Below, piece by piece: positions 10,831 to 19,362 of a stretch of 64,000 nucleotides of DNA; the first letter of the stretch is position 1, and every line of letters begins with the position of its first letter. The position numbers and the translations under genes are program-made. The notes beneath the pieces are model-generated. The model had not been told where the DNA came from. It made no database searches and was given only the letters and a program-made list of their open reading frames with translations. The DNA comes from Enterobacillus tribolii. Lineage in GTDB: Bacteria; Pseudomonadota; Gammaproteobacteria; Enterobacterales; Enterobacteriaceae. The DNA lies in contig NZ_QRAP01000006.1 in NCBI RefSeq assembly GCF_003363015.1, forward strand, positions 124,001 through 188,000, given 5' to 3'.

Positions 10831-12601
10831 GGTGCAACGCCTGTGGCCGACGCTCCGGCGCTTACTTGGCTATGGCCGGCCCTACAAAAAGCCGATATCG
10901 CTGGCCGTGTTGATGTTGTGGGTCGCGGCGGCCGCTGACGTCAGCGGTCCGATCCTGATCAGCTACTTTATTGATGACGTGGTGGCGAAGGGGGAGTTGC
11001 CCTGGAAGCTGGTCACGTTGCTGGGCGTGGGGTATTTGCTGCTGGAACTGACGGCGGCGGGTCTGCGTTACTGCCAGTCTTTGCTGTTTAACCGGGCAGC
11101 GGTGGGCGTGGTGCAGCAGTTGCGCACCGACGTTATGGACGCCGCGCTGCGCCAGCCGCTGTCGGCGTTTGATACCCGGCCGGTGGGACAACTGATTTCC
11201 CGCGTGACCAACGACACCGAAGTGATTAAGGATCTCTATGTCACCGTTGTGGCGACGGTGCTGCGCAGCGTGGCGCTGATTGGCGCGATGCTGGTCGCCA
11301 TGTTCTCGCTCGATTGGCGTATGGCGCTGATTGCGATAACGATTTTCCCCTGCGTGATGGTGGTGATGGTGCTGTACCAACGCTACAGTACGCCGGTGGT
11401 GCGTAAGGTGCGCAGTTATCTGGCGGATATCAACGACGGTTTCAACGAAGTGATTAACGGCATGGGCGTGATTCAACAATTCCGTCAACAGGCCCGTTTC
11501 GGGGAGAAAATGGGCGCGGTCAGTCGTTCCCACTACCTGGCGCGGATGCAGACGCTGCGGTTGGAAGGCTTCCTGCTGCGCCCGCTGCTGAGCCTGTTCT
11601 CCGCCCTGATTTTGTGCGGACTGCTGATCATGTTCGGCTTCAGTCCGCAGGGCAGTGTGGGCGTCGGCGTACTGTATGCCTTCATCAACTACCTGGGACG
11701 ACTGAACGAACCGCTGATTGAGCTGACGAGCCAGCAGTCCATCATGCAGCAGGCGGTGGTGGCCGGTGAACGAATCTTCGAACTGATGGACGGCGAAAAG
11801 CAGCGTTATGGTCAGGATATCGCCCCGCTGAGCCACGGGAAAATCGACGTTGATAACGTTACCTTCGCCTATCGCGAAGGGAAACCGGTATTGCAGGATG
11901 TCTCGCTGCATGTCGCGCCGAGGGGATTCGTGGCGTTTGTCGGTCATACCGGCAGCGGCAAAAGTACTCTCGCCAGCCTGCTGATGGGATATTACCCGGT
12001 GGGTGAGGGGGAAATCCGCCTTGACGATCGTCCGCTGAGCACGCTGAGCCATCAGGTGTTGCGCCAGGGCGTGGCGATGGTGCAACAGGATCCGGTGGTG
12101 ATGGCGGATACCGTATTTAATAACGTGACGCTGGGCCGGGATCTGAGCGAAGAGCAGGTCTGGAAGGCGCTGGAGGACGTTCAACTGGCGCCGCTGGTGC
12201 GTAGCTGGCCTGAAGGCATCATGACCCGTCTCGGTGAGCAGGGAAATAACCTCTCTGTAGGGCAGAAGCAACTGCTGGCCATGGCCCGCGTGTTGGTGCA
12301 GGCGCCGCAGATACTGATTCTGGACGAAGCGACGGCCAGCATCGATTCTGGCACTGAGCAGGCCATTCAGCAGGCGTTGAAGGTGATCCGCCGGCACACC
12401 ACGCTGGTGGTGATCGCTCACCGGTTGTCTACCATCGTTGATGCCGACAGCATTCTGGTGCTGCACCGCGGCCGTGTTGTGGAGCAGGGGACGCATCAGG
12501 CGCTGCTGGCACAGCAAGGGCGCTATCAGCAAATGTACCAACTCCAACTGGCCGGTGATGATTTAGCTGCGGAGCTTCAGGAAAGCCCGCCGCACGTTTA
12601 A
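10823..12601 (+). CDS. mdlB: MdlB, ABC exporter half-transporter
   Basis: This is the second half-transporter of the MdlAB pair, 592 residues. It has an N-terminal membrane domain and a nucleotide-binding domain with Walker [10 protein letters not shown] and Walker [12 protein letters not shown], including the catalytic Glu. The signature region reads LSVGQKQLL, with Val for the usual second Gly, consistent with asymmetric ATP sites in the heterodimer. The ATG lies inside the end of mdlA (8-bp overlap), with GGGAGG just upstream, indicating translational coupling. Confidence 0.96.
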   Translation: MSKVQRLWPTLRRLLGYGRPYKKPISLAVLMLWVAAAADVSGPILISYFIDDVVAKGELPWKLVTLLGVGYLLLELTAAGLRYCQSLLFNRAAVGVVQQLRTDVMDAALRQPLSAFDTRPVGQLISRVTNDTEVIKDLYVTVVATVLRSVALIGAMLVAMFSLDWRMALIAITIFPCVMVVMVLYQRYSTPVVRKVRSYLADINDGFNEVINGMGVIQQFRQQARFGEKMGAVSRSHYLARMQTLRLEGFLLRPLLSLFSALILCGLLIMFGFSPQGSVGVGVLYAFINYLGRLNEPLIELTSQQSIMQQAVVAGERIFELMDGEKQRYGQDIAPLSHGKIDVDNVTFAYREGKPVLQDVSLHVAPRGFVAFVGHTGSGKSTLASLLMGYYPVGEGEIRLDDRPLSTLSHQVLRQGVAMVQQDPVVMADTVFNNVTLGRDLSEEQVWKALEDVQLAPLVRSWPEGIMTRLGEQGNNLSVGQKQLLAMARVLVQAPQILILDEATASIDSGTEQAIQQALKVIRRHTTLVVIAHRLSTIVDADSILVLHRGRVVEQGTHQALLAQQGRYQQMYQLQLAGDDLAAELQESPPHV

Positions 12602-12726
12602 CGTTTCTCATTGTCAACAAGCGGTAGTTATTCTTCAAAGGCGCCGGTGTATGCATATCACCGGCGCCTTTGTTCTTCTGAGCCCCATCCGTGATGTGAA
12701 AAATCTGCACTCCTAAATGTCGTGCC

Positions 12727-12741
12727 GCACAAAATCGGTGC
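12727..12741. promoter_or_regulatory. NtrC-binding-site-like dyad upstream of glnK
   Basis: GCAC and GTGC half-sites are separated by 7 nt (AAAATCG), the spacing of the NtrC enhancer consensus. The site lies about 97 bp upstream of the -24 element of the glnK sigma-54 promoter. Only one convincing site is visible. Assignment is from motif match only. Confidence 0.6.
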
Positions 12742-12837
12742 AATTTTACGCACTTTAAGTACCCATTCCCCCGGTTTTATGCCCCGCCGTTACGCAAAAC
12801 CCCCGTCGGAGGCCCCGTCAGACTGCACTCTCTCAAA

Positions 12838-12854
12838 TTGGCACACCCTTTGCT
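12838..12854 (+). promoter_or_regulatory. Sigma-54 promoter of glnK-amtB
   Basis: TTGGCAC-ACCCT-TTGCT matches the sigma-54 consensus, with GG at 12840-12841 and GC at 12852-12853 and exactly 10 nt between them. Transcription would start near 12865, giving a short leader to glnK. This agrees with nitrogen-limited NtrC control of glnK-amtB in enterics. Confidence 0.88.
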
Positions 12855-12902
12855 GATACTCCTGTGGATGCATATTTGCGGATACTGTTGAGGAGAGGTC
12901 AT

Positions 12903-13241
12903 ATGAAACTGGTCACCGTGGTTATCAAACCATTCAAGCTGGAAGATGTGCGCGAAGCGTTATCTTCAATCGGTATTCAGGGATTGACCGTCACCGAGGT
13001 AAAGGGGTTCGGCCGGCAAAAAGGTCATGCGGAGCTGTACCGTGGGGCGGAATACAGCGTGAATTTTCTGCCCAAAGTAAAGATTGATGTAGCGATTGCT
13101 GACGATCAGCTCGACGAAGTGGTCGATGTCATCAGCAAAGCGGCATACACCGGAAAAATTGGCGACGGGAAAATTTTTGTTGCCGAGTTGCAGCGCGTGA
13201 TTCGTATTCGTACCGGCGAAACCGACGAAGCTGCACTTTAA
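12903..13241 (+). CDS. glnK: Nitrogen regulatory protein P-II 2 (GlnK)
   Basis: GlnK is a 112-residue trimeric PII signalling protein. It senses 2-oxoglutarate and ATP/ADP and plugs AmtB when nitrogen is plentiful. The T-loop carries Tyr51 (RGAEYSVNFLPK), the uridylylation site, and the B-loop/PII signature TGKIGDGKIFV is present. The start at 12903 follows GAGGAGAGG; an upstream in-frame start at 12864 is ignored because it lies about where transcription should begin. It forms an operon with amtB (34-bp gap). Confidence 0.97.
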   Translation: MKLVTVVIKPFKLEDVREALSSIGIQGLTVTEVKGFGRQKGHAELYRGAEYSVNFLPKVKIDVAIADDQLDEVVDVISKAAYTGKIGDGKIFVAELQRVIRIRTGETDEAAL

Positions 13242-13275
13242 CTCACCGTTCACACCGATAGGGATGGGATTAATC

Positions 13276-14559
13276 ATGAAAACTCGTTTATCCGTTTTGC
13301 TTCTGGGGTGCCTGCTGTTGCCCGGCGCCGCGTTGGCCGCGCCGGCCGTGGCCGATAAGGCGGACAATGCCTTTATGATGTTGTGCACCGCGCTGGTTTT
13401 GTTTATGACCATCCCCGGCATCGCCCTGTTTTATGGCGGTTTGCTGCGCGCAAAAAACGTACTTTCGCTGATGACGCAGGTGACGGTGACGTTTGCCCTG
13501 GTCTGTGTCCTGTGGGTCATCTACGGGTATTCGTTAGCCTTCGGTGAAGGGAACGCCGTTTTCGGCAACCTGGATGCGCTGCTGCTGAAGGGGATCGGGC
13601 TGACGGATTTGGTCGGTACGTTTTATAAGATGATCCACGTCGCGTTTCAGGGATCGTTTGCCTGCATTACCGTTGCCCTGATTGTCGGCGCATTTGCAGA
13701 ACGCATCCGCTTCTCCGCGGTACTGATCTTTTCCGTGCTGTGGTTCACCTTTTCCTACGTGCCTATGGCGCATATGGTCTGGGGCGGCGGCTTCCTGGCT
13801 GCGGATGGCGCGCTTGATTTTGCCGGCGGCACCGTGGTGCATATCAATGCCGCGATTGCCGGTCTGGCAGGCGCTTACTTACTGGGCAAACGTGCCGGAT
13901 TTGGTAAAGAAGCGTTCAAACCGCACAGCCTGCCGATGGTTTTCCTCGGCACTGCCGTACTGTACATCGGCTGGTTCGGCTTTAACGCCGGTTCTGCCGG
14001 GATGGCGAACGAAATTGCCGGACTGGCGTTTGTGAATACGGTGGTAGCAACCGCCGGTGCAATTCTCTCCTGGATTTTCGCCGAGTGGATGGCGCGCGGC
14101 AAACCCTCACTGCTGGGGGCTTGTTCAGGATGCATCGCCGGGTTGGTGGCGATAACGCCCGCGGCGGGAACCGTTGGCGTGGGCGGTGCGCTGCTGCTGG
14201 GGCTGATCGCCGGCGTGGCCGGGCTGTGGGGCGTTGTGGTGCTTAAGCGCTGGCTGCATGTTGACGATACCTGCGACGTATTCGGCGTGCATGGCGTGTG
14301 CGGCATCATCGGGTGCCTGGCTACGGGGATTCTTACCGCATCGTCGTTAGGCGGCACCGGCTATGCGCAGGGCGTCACCATGGGACATCAGTTGGGCGTA
14401 CAGGCGCTGAGCGTTGTGGTGTGCGTCGTGTGGTCCGGCGTTGCGGCGCTGATCGCCTTCAAGATTGCTGATATGTTTGTCGGGCTGCGTGTGCCGGAAG
14501 AGCAGGAGCGGGAAGGGCTGGACGTCAACAGCCACGGCGAGAATGCGTATAACCAGTAA
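13276..14559 (+). CDS. amtB: Ammonium transporter AmtB
   Basis: AmtB is a trimeric inner-membrane ammonium channel with eleven helices. The 427-residue precursor has a cleavable signal peptide (MKTRLSVLLLGCLLLPGAAL to Ala near 22) then APAVADKADNAFMMLCTALV. The twin pore histidines are in GTVVHINAA and DVFGVHGVCG. The C-terminal tail VPEEQEREGLDVNSHGENAY, which docks GlnK, is fully conserved. The start at 13276 keeps the signal peptide compact; an ATG 12 nt upstream is also in frame. It ends at a strong terminator shared with convergent tesB. Confidence 0.97.
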   Translation: MKTRLSVLLLGCLLLPGAALAAPAVADKADNAFMMLCTALVLFMTIPGIALFYGGLLRAKNVLSLMTQVTVTFALVCVLWVIYGYSLAFGEGNAVFGNLDALLLKGIGLTDLVGTFYKMIHVAFQGSFACITVALIVGAFAERIRFSAVLIFSVLWFTFSYVPMAHMVWGGGFLAADGALDFAGGTVVHINAAIAGLAGAYLLGKRAGFGKEAFKPHSLPMVFLGTAVLYIGWFGFNAGSAGMANEIAGLAFVNTVVATAGAILSWIFAEWMARGKPSLLGACSGCIAGLVAITPAAGTVGVGGALLLGLIAGVAGLWGVVVLKRWLHVDDTCDVFGVHGVCGIIGCLATGILTASSLGGTGYAQGVTMGHQLGVQALSVVVCVVWSGVAALIAFKIADMFVGLRVPEEQEREGLDVNSHGENAYNQ

Positions 14560-14580
14560 GCATAAAATACAGTTGAAGGG

Positions 14581-14615
14581 GAAAGGGCGGCGAAGAGTGA
14601 CCGCCCTTTCTTTTT
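14581..14615 (+). terminator. Terminator between amtB and tesB
   Basis: The perfect 10-bp stem GAAAGGGCGG/CCGCCCTTTC has a 10-nt loop and a following T run. It overlaps the last base of convergent tesB. Confidence 0.85.
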
Positions 14616-15474
14616 ATCCACGTACCCGGATGACGCCTTCCTGCACCGTGGAGGCGATCAGTTCGCCTTTGCGGTTGTAGAACTGCCCGCGTACGAATCC
14701 TCTGGCGCCTGATGCGGAAGGGCTTTCCACGGCGTAAAGCAACCAGTCATCGAGACGGAACGGACGGTGGAACCACATGGAATGGTCGATAGTCGCTACC
14801 TGCATCCCCGGCTCGAGAAAGCCTTTGCCGTGTGGCTGCAGGGCGGTGGGCAGGAAATTGAAGTCGGAAGCATATCCCAGCAAATATTGATGGATGCGCA
14901 GATCGTCCGGCATTTCACCGTTGGCTTTGAACCAAACGTAACGCTCGGGTTTTTCTACTTTTCCCTTTAAAGGGTTATGGAATACCACGGGACGCATTTC
15001 CAGCGGTTTCTCACTGGTGAACTTCTCCCGTGCGGCTTCCGGTATCAGGTGCGCCATCTGACGGGCAATATCCGATTCTGAAATTAACGTTTCCGGGGCG
15101 GGAACCTGCGGCATAACGTTCTGATGCTCAAAACCTTCCTCATGAGTCTGGAATGAGGCGGTCATGAAGAAAATGGGTTTACCGTGCTGCACGGCCTTGA
15201 CGCGGCGGGCGCTGAAGCTGTTGCCGTCGCGCAGGTTTTCTACGTCATAGATGATGGGCTGGTTGCTGTCGCCAGGACGCAAAAAGTAACTGTGAAAGGA
15301 GTGGATGTTACGATCCACAGGCACGCTCTGCTTGGCGGCATACAGCGCCTGACCGACAACCTGACCGCCGAATACCTGGCGCAGCCCCAAATCTTCGCTT
15401 TGGCCGCGATAAATTCCTTCTTCGATCTTCTCCAGTTCCAATAAATCCAACAGTTTTTTCAGGGCCTGACTCAT
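14614..15474 (-). CDS. tesB: Acyl-CoA thioesterase II
   Basis: TesB is a 286-residue double-hot-dog cytoplasmic thioesterase with broad acyl-CoA range, the same length as E. coli TesB. The N-terminal hot dog contains [15 protein letters not shown]. The C-terminal one contains [18 protein letters not shown] (with the catalytic Asp region) and [13 protein letters not shown]. An AAGGAT site precedes the ATG. It is convergent with amtB and divergent from ybaY. Confidence 0.96.
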   Translation of the reverse strand: MSQALKKLLDLLELEKIEEGIYRGQSEDLGLRQVFGGQVVGQALYAAKQSVPVDRNIHSFHSYFLRPGDSNQPIIYDVENLRDGNSFSARRVKAVQHGKPIFFMTASFQTHEEGFEHQNVMPQVPAPETLISESDIARQMAHLIPEAAREKFTSEKPLEMRPVVFHNPLKGKVEKPERYVWFKANGEMPDDLRIHQYLLGYASDFNFLPTALQPHGKGFLEPGMQVATIDHSMWFHRPFRLDDWLLYAVESPSASGARGFVRGQFYNRKGELIASTVQEGVIRVRG

Positions 15475-15723
15475 CGGTGAAATCCTTAGGTGAACGGCAT
15501 GTATGCGTCATAATGTGAAGACAATTCTAGCAAATAAACTTGCCTGAATGACGTTTCATAATGCTATCCTATCTCGTTGTATTTGCGTATATTTGGAAAG
15601 TAAAAAGGAATGGTGTAGTGTGTTGTGCCATAATTACAATGTAAGCTAGACGAAGCTCCTGTTTTGGCCGGGCTAAAATCCGAAAATGACCGGGGCGGAG
15701 CTGCTGGAAAGGAGATTGACACG

Positions 15724-16245
15724 ATGAAACTCTGGAAAATTGCAGGTTGTACCATGATCGTTGCGGCGGTAGCCGGATGTTCTTCTAATCCGCGTGGTGT
15801 GGAGATGTTTGGCGATCTTCCGACTTCGCCGGCTGTGGGAGCAAATGCACCGGTTAACGGCCCGGCGATTAAGGGCTCGGTAAATATCCGCCAGCGCATG
15901 GCGCTGCCGCCTACTGCGGTAGTTACCGTTACGTTGTCTGATATTTCCCTGGCAGATGCGCCGGCTAAGATCGTGGCCCAGAAAGCCTTCCGTACCGAAG
16001 GTTCACAGGCGCCGTTCTACTTCACTCTGCCTTACGAGCAGGAGCTGATTCAGCCGCAGCACCGCATCATCCTCAGTGCGGCGATCAGCGTGGATGGCAA
16101 GTTGTTGTTTGTGACCGATACGGTTAACGAAGTGATTAACAATAACGCGGGTACGCAGAAAGATTTGCTGCTGGTACCGGCTTCGCCTGAAGCGGCCACT
16201 CCGATGCGTGATGAAGCCGCCAGCGGAATAACGTTGGCGCCGTAA
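15724..16245 (+). CDS. ybaY: YbaY family lipoprotein
   Basis: This 173-residue outer- or inner-membrane lipoprotein starts with a short signal peptide and lipobox (VAGC, lipidated Cys near 19). The main domain resembles YbaY (type III secretion-like/YbaY beta fold), with RQRMALPPTAVVTVTLSDIS, LADAPAKIVAQKAFRTEG and SAAISVDGKLLFVTDTV. The start at 15724 follows AAAGGAG. The frame extends upstream to 15664 without a signal sequence. Function is unknown in E. coli. Position between tesB and ybaZ is conserved. Confidence 0.93.
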   Translation: MKLWKIAGCTMIVAAVAGCSSNPRGVEMFGDLPTSPAVGANAPVNGPAIKGSVNIRQRMALPPTAVVTVTLSDISLADAPAKIVAQKAFRTEGSQAPFYFTLPYEQELIQPQHRIILSAAISVDGKLLFVTDTVNEVINNNAGTQKDLLLVPASPEAATPMRDEAASGITLAP

Positions 16246-16274
16246 TGCATTCGAAGGACGGCGTCCCTGGGGTT

Positions 16275-16601
16275 TCAGGGACGCCAGCCGAACATATCAA
16301 GATCGATGGCGCCGTGATCGGTAAAGACGACGCCTTCCGCCTGAAGCGCATCACGCTGGCGCTGATAGCCGGGGCCGGGCAGTGAAATTTGTCCGAACCG
16401 ATTGACCACCCGGAACCAGGGCAACGCTGAGCCTTCCGGCAAGCGTTTTAATACCCCGCCAACCTGACGTGCTGCCCGCGCCGCGCCGGCCAACTGCGCG
16501 ACCTGCCCGTAAGTAGCGACTTTGCCATAGGGAATTGCCGCGACGATGGTGAAAACCCGTTGGCGGAAATTATCGTCGGGGATGGGGTGTTGATCTTTCA
16601 T
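16275..16601 (-). CDS. atl: Alkyltransferase-like protein Atl (YbaZ)
   Basis: Atl is a 108-residue homologue of O6-alkylguanine-DNA alkyltransferases that flags bulky O6-alkylguanine for nucleotide-excision repair. The acceptor Cys of the PCHRV motif is replaced by Trp (LPWFRVVNR), the hallmark of Atl proteins. The DNA-binding helix AARQVGGVLKRLPEG is conserved. The next position is Phe where E. coli has His. The start at MKDQHPIPDD (16601) matches family length; the open frame to 16742 would add an unconserved basic stretch. Confidence 0.94.
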   Translation of the reverse strand: MKDQHPIPDDNFRQRVFTIVAAIPYGKVATYGQVAQLAGAARAARQVGGVLKRLPEGSALPWFRVVNRFGQISLPGPGYQRQRDALQAEGVVFTDHGAIDLDMFGWRP

Positions 16602-16743
16602 GGGCAGAGTATCCGTCTGAACATACCGAGCGGCCCAGTATGGCGATCCCTGTTTAAGAAAACAACGCTTAGCCTGACGCGCCTTGCATTTGTGCGGAGC
16701 TTTACGGATAATGCCAGCGCGCCGGTTTTCCGGCGTCATCAAT

Positions 16744-16857
16744 GGAGGCTCTGTTGGTTCTCCCGCAACATTACCCTGTGAACTCGGTCAGGTCCGGAAG
16801 GAAGCAGCCGCAGCAGGCGACGTGTGTGCCGGGATGTAGCTGGCAGGGCCTCCACCC
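16744..16857 (+). ncRNA. ffs: 4.5S RNA of the signal recognition particle
   Basis: This is a 114-nt SRP RNA with the conserved apical domain GGTCCGGAAGGAAGCAGCC (GGAA tetraloop and asymmetric loop bound by Ffh). The 3' strand is GTGTGCCGGGATGTAGCTGG. The ends GGAGGCTCTG and AGGGCCTCCACCC pair. Length and position downstream of ybaZ match E. coli ffs. Confidence 0.97.
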
Positions 16858-17315
16858 ATTCTGGCTAACCTAATGATATTCATCATATAAACCCCCGGTT
16901 TCGTGCATTGAAACTATAACGTAAATCTAAAAATTTCTGTCAGGCCATTGAGAAAATCAGGGGCGTTGTTATCAGCTGAGAAGTTTAATATATCTCGCTA
17001 TTATATTTATTTTAGTTGGTATCTGGCCTTTTTGATTTTAGTGCTTAGTGTTGGTGGGATTTCTTCTCACCTTGCTCAGAGATACTTATATGTAATGGAG
17101 ATGTTAATATCATTAAAATTAATAATATCAATGCATTAGTGTCGAAAGATTATAAAATTTTTATGTATATGGACAAAAAAGAATACGATTTTACATCCCC
17201 ACAAATAAGCTAAAAAATAGAGTACACAAGGGATGCTATTATAAGTTATATTTAATGGTAACATGATTAATTTATAGGAAATAATGTAGTTTCTTCTGGA
17301 TTGAGGGATGTACCG
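16858..17315. other. AT-rich intergenic stretch after ffs
   Basis: This 458-bp stretch marks the switch from core sequence to AT-rich accessory DNA. A TTG-started frame (16948-17139, 63 codons) encodes one hydrophobic segment but has no recognisable family and no good ribosome site, so I do not call it a gene. The last 40 bp resemble the region upstream of the paralogous metallopeptidase gene near 48.3 kb. Confidence 0.5.
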
Positions 17316-17824
17316 ATGGGGCAGGAGCACAAGGAAGGAACACGACGACCACTCACCATTGGTGAGATAGCAATAGCACGGGAGCTATACGGCAATTCAA
17401 TCGATTACAAGCGTGTAATCGTACACTGCGACTCATACCTCCCTTTTGGAGCACAACCAAAATACACAGCAATGGCACCTAATGGTGAGTTGTAGTTTAG
17501 AAAGGAGATGTATTGGAAGGATTTCTCAATTGCGAGTACTCCCAGTCAACATACATTTATCCACGAAATGGCTCATGTATGGCAACGTGAGAGGGGGATG
17601 TGGGTTCGTACACGTGGCCTTACTACTATAAACTCGATAAAACACGTTTGAGCGATTATGGAATGGAGCAACAGGCAAGTATCATCTCCGATTATTGGTA
17701 TCTGAAAACATATGGTGTGAGTGGTTTTTTTAAACTAAAAGATAGGCGATATATTGGAATTATAGATAAAACTACATTATCTAAGTTTCAACCAATTATA
17801 AAAAGCGCAGGGCTGCCGTTATGA
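17316..17824 (+). pseudogene. Broken zinc-metallopeptidase, probable T6SS-linked effector
   Basis: This is a degraded paralogue of the intact gene at 47730-48272. Translation from ATG 17316 gives MGQEHKEGTRRPLTIGEIAI and runs to an amber codon at 17493 where the intact copy has Trp (TGG to TAG). The same frame continues with the zinc motif HEMAHVWQRERG. A net loss of about 19 nt near 17620 then shifts the frame, and the rest (DYGMEQQASIISDYW to the end) is read from the +2 frame. The HExxH motif is intact but unreachable. Homologous small metallopeptidases are often found next to VgrG/Rhs genes of type VI secretion systems; that link is from family knowledge. Confidence 0.8.
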
Positions 17825-18198
17825 AAAAATATCTACTCCTCCTTGTTCCCTTTTTCTTATCCGGTTGCCCCATAGGGGATAAGATTAATCTGCACTCAGC
17901 GCAAGCAGAAGTTATGAATGGTAAATTATGCATATTTATTGACCAGAAAGATATTGTAAAAAATGAAAATATACTGAATGTGCGAATCTGGAAGGGGGGA
18001 GAAAACAAATATGTTTATGATAAATCATATGCTATGAATCCAATCCCTCTGGAAGCAGGTAAGTGCGTTCCCGGAATCAGTGATTTTGATTTTGTACCGG
18101 GGGTGACTTACAGCATAATTGTTGAAACCCCCCTGTATCCCTATGAAACAAATTTCGTATTTGTTAAGAATGGCGATGAGATAAGGTTAGAGAGATAG
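17821..18198 (+). CDS. Small lipoprotein, putative immunity partner of the metallopeptidase
   Basis: This 125-residue protein has a lipoprotein signal (MKKYLLLLVPFFLSGC, lipidated Cys16) and a short beta-rich periplasmic domain. Its ATG overlaps the stop of the broken metallopeptidase by 4 bp. The second island has the same order, peptidase then lipoprotein (47314-47727). The two lipoproteins share little sequence beyond a VNNSVCI/MNGKLCIF-like strand and a cysteine near the middle. Effector plus downstream periplasmic lipoprotein is a common T6SS effector-immunity layout, so an immunity role is inferred. The gene is intact although its partner is dead. Confidence 0.65.
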   Translation: MKKYLLLLVPFFLSGCPIGDKINLHSAQAEVMNGKLCIFIDQKDIVKNENILNVRIWKGGENKYVYDKSYAMNPIPLEAGKCVPGISDFDFVPGVTYSIIVETPLYPYETNFVFVKNGDEIRLER

Positions 18199-18214
18199 TA
18201 ATTAGTGCAATCAG

Positions 18215-18250
18215 AAACCGGGCTAGGTATGTCTTACGACCCGGTTTTTT
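18215..18250 (+). terminator. Rho-independent terminator after the lipoprotein gene
   Basis: AAACCGGG (18215-18222) pairs with CCCGGTTT (18240-18247), followed by T, 17 bp after the lipoprotein stop. Confidence 0.75.
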
Positions 18251-18361
18251 GTGTCTATTTCAGAAGGATGTGTGAGCGAAGCTGAGCAGCGAAATCTGGT
18301 GCTGATAGATGATGAACGAGTTGAATTGAACAACCAGGTTATTACTTCTACAGGTAAGGGG

Positions 18362-18613
18362 TTATGACAACGTCTTGTTTTTTTTCTTCAGTCTTTTGAA
18401 GAGGAAATAAGAGATAATCAGGCAAAAGAAAATAAATAAAAACTTACCAACCAATACTCCAATGGTGAATGATGTAAACCCATCTACAATAAATACCTCA
18501 TAGAGCATAGGGATTGAATCTACCAGGATAAATAAAGCTATTAACAGAAACACCAGCATCAATACTCCAGATATTGAACTGAAATTTTTTAATATTAGCG
18601 AATTTCCACTCAC
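18362..18613 (-). CDS. Small membrane protein, unknown (paralogue of 50215-50451)
   Basis: This 83-residue protein has two predicted transmembrane segments (ISGVLMLVFLLIALFILVDS and VGKFLFIFFCLIISYFLF) and a basic tail KRLKKKN. The GTG start follows AGGAAAA. About 100 bp upstream of the GTG is also conserved in the second copy, but there the leader reading frame is different, supporting GTG as the true start in both. It is not a recognised family. Context beside effector-like genes suggests an immunity or accessory role, which is inference. Confidence 0.6.
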   Translation of the reverse strand: MSGNSLILKNFSSISGVLMLVFLLIALFILVDSIPMLYEVFIVDGFTSFTIGVLVGKFLFIFFCLIISYFLFKRLKKKNKTLS

Positions 18614-18986
18614 AATATTTTCCTATATCATCCATTGACTTATGGCATATTATGTCAATTAACAAAATATGTATATAAGAATAGTTAACGGACCGGCGTG
18701 ATTCTTGGGCAGCGCAGAGCAGTATTTCAGACACGGTAAGCATCAGAGCAGCAGCGATGACTGGCAGATGCCATTACGCTTATACTTGAACCTGAATAAA
18801 GAATTCTCATTTGCTCGTGATGCTACGGTATTTTCAGATATGCTCTGTGCTCTCGGTTATGGAGCGAAAAAACGGACGCATTGCGGCAGTGTAGTCTCCC
18901 CCAACTAAATCCAAAGAGGTATTTCCTCCCTCAGTCACTCGCTATATATTATTTTGCATATCGATAAGCGCCAAGCGAGAAACCCT

Positions 18987-19331
18987 ATGGACAATCACTT
19001 CGGAAGGGGCCTGATGAAGGGAATTCACAGTAAACAACCGATGAATTCTCAAAGGATTACGGGCTACTGTGACGACTTCAAACGTGGTTACGTGATTGGC
19101 TATACCCATCATCTGATGGAGACAACCCACGACACAGAACTGGCCTCGCGGGTGGCGGGGTGTCTGACCCGGCAATATGGTCTTGATAAAGAAGCCATGA
19201 TCGACATCTTCACCGAATACCAAAGGAGCTCGTCCGTGAGCGCTTTCGTGTCAGGCTATGCAATTACGGCGCAGTCTATTGAACGGGATGAAACCACGCA
19301 CGGGTGGCCGGAAGCGATGTCTTCCGCCTGA
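18987..19331 (+). CDS. yghW: DUF2623 family protein (YghW-like)
   Basis: This 114-residue cytoplasmic protein resembles E. coli YghW (95 residues): MDNHFGRGLMKGI, YCDDFKRGYVIGYTHHL, and CLTRQYGLDKEAMIDIF. The C-terminus is about 20 residues longer than YghW. The start at 18987 gives the family N-terminus; an upstream in-frame ATG at 18954 is possible. No function is known for the family. It marks the return from AT-rich accessory DNA to normal composition. Confidence 0.8.
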   Translation: MDNHFGRGLMKGIHSKQPMNSQRITGYCDDFKRGYVIGYTHHLMETTHDTELASRVAGCLTRQYGLDKEAMIDIFTEYQRSSSVSAFVSGYAITAQSIERDETTHGWPEAMSSA

Positions 19332-19362
19332 GCTGAAGCCACACCGCCAGCGCACCTTACTC

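Noticed and set aside
16948-17139. TTG-started 63-codon ORF with one hydrophobic stretch
   Set aside because: AT-rich region, rare start codon, no ribosome site and no similarity seen to any other protein in the window.
18272-18367. 31-codon GTG ORF (VSEAEQRNLVLIDDERVELN...) between the terminator and the small membrane gene
   Set aside because: It may be the end of a lost island gene, but it is too short and matches nothing I recognise.
18705-18908. 67-codon ORF at the edge of the first accessory patch
   Set aside because: It overlaps antisense the conserved leader of the small membrane protein and has no recognisable family.
16858-18950. Genomic island integrated at a tRNA or ffs
   Set aside because: The AT-rich patch begins just after ffs, but no integrase gene or duplicated ffs 3' end was found, so an attachment site cannot be claimed.
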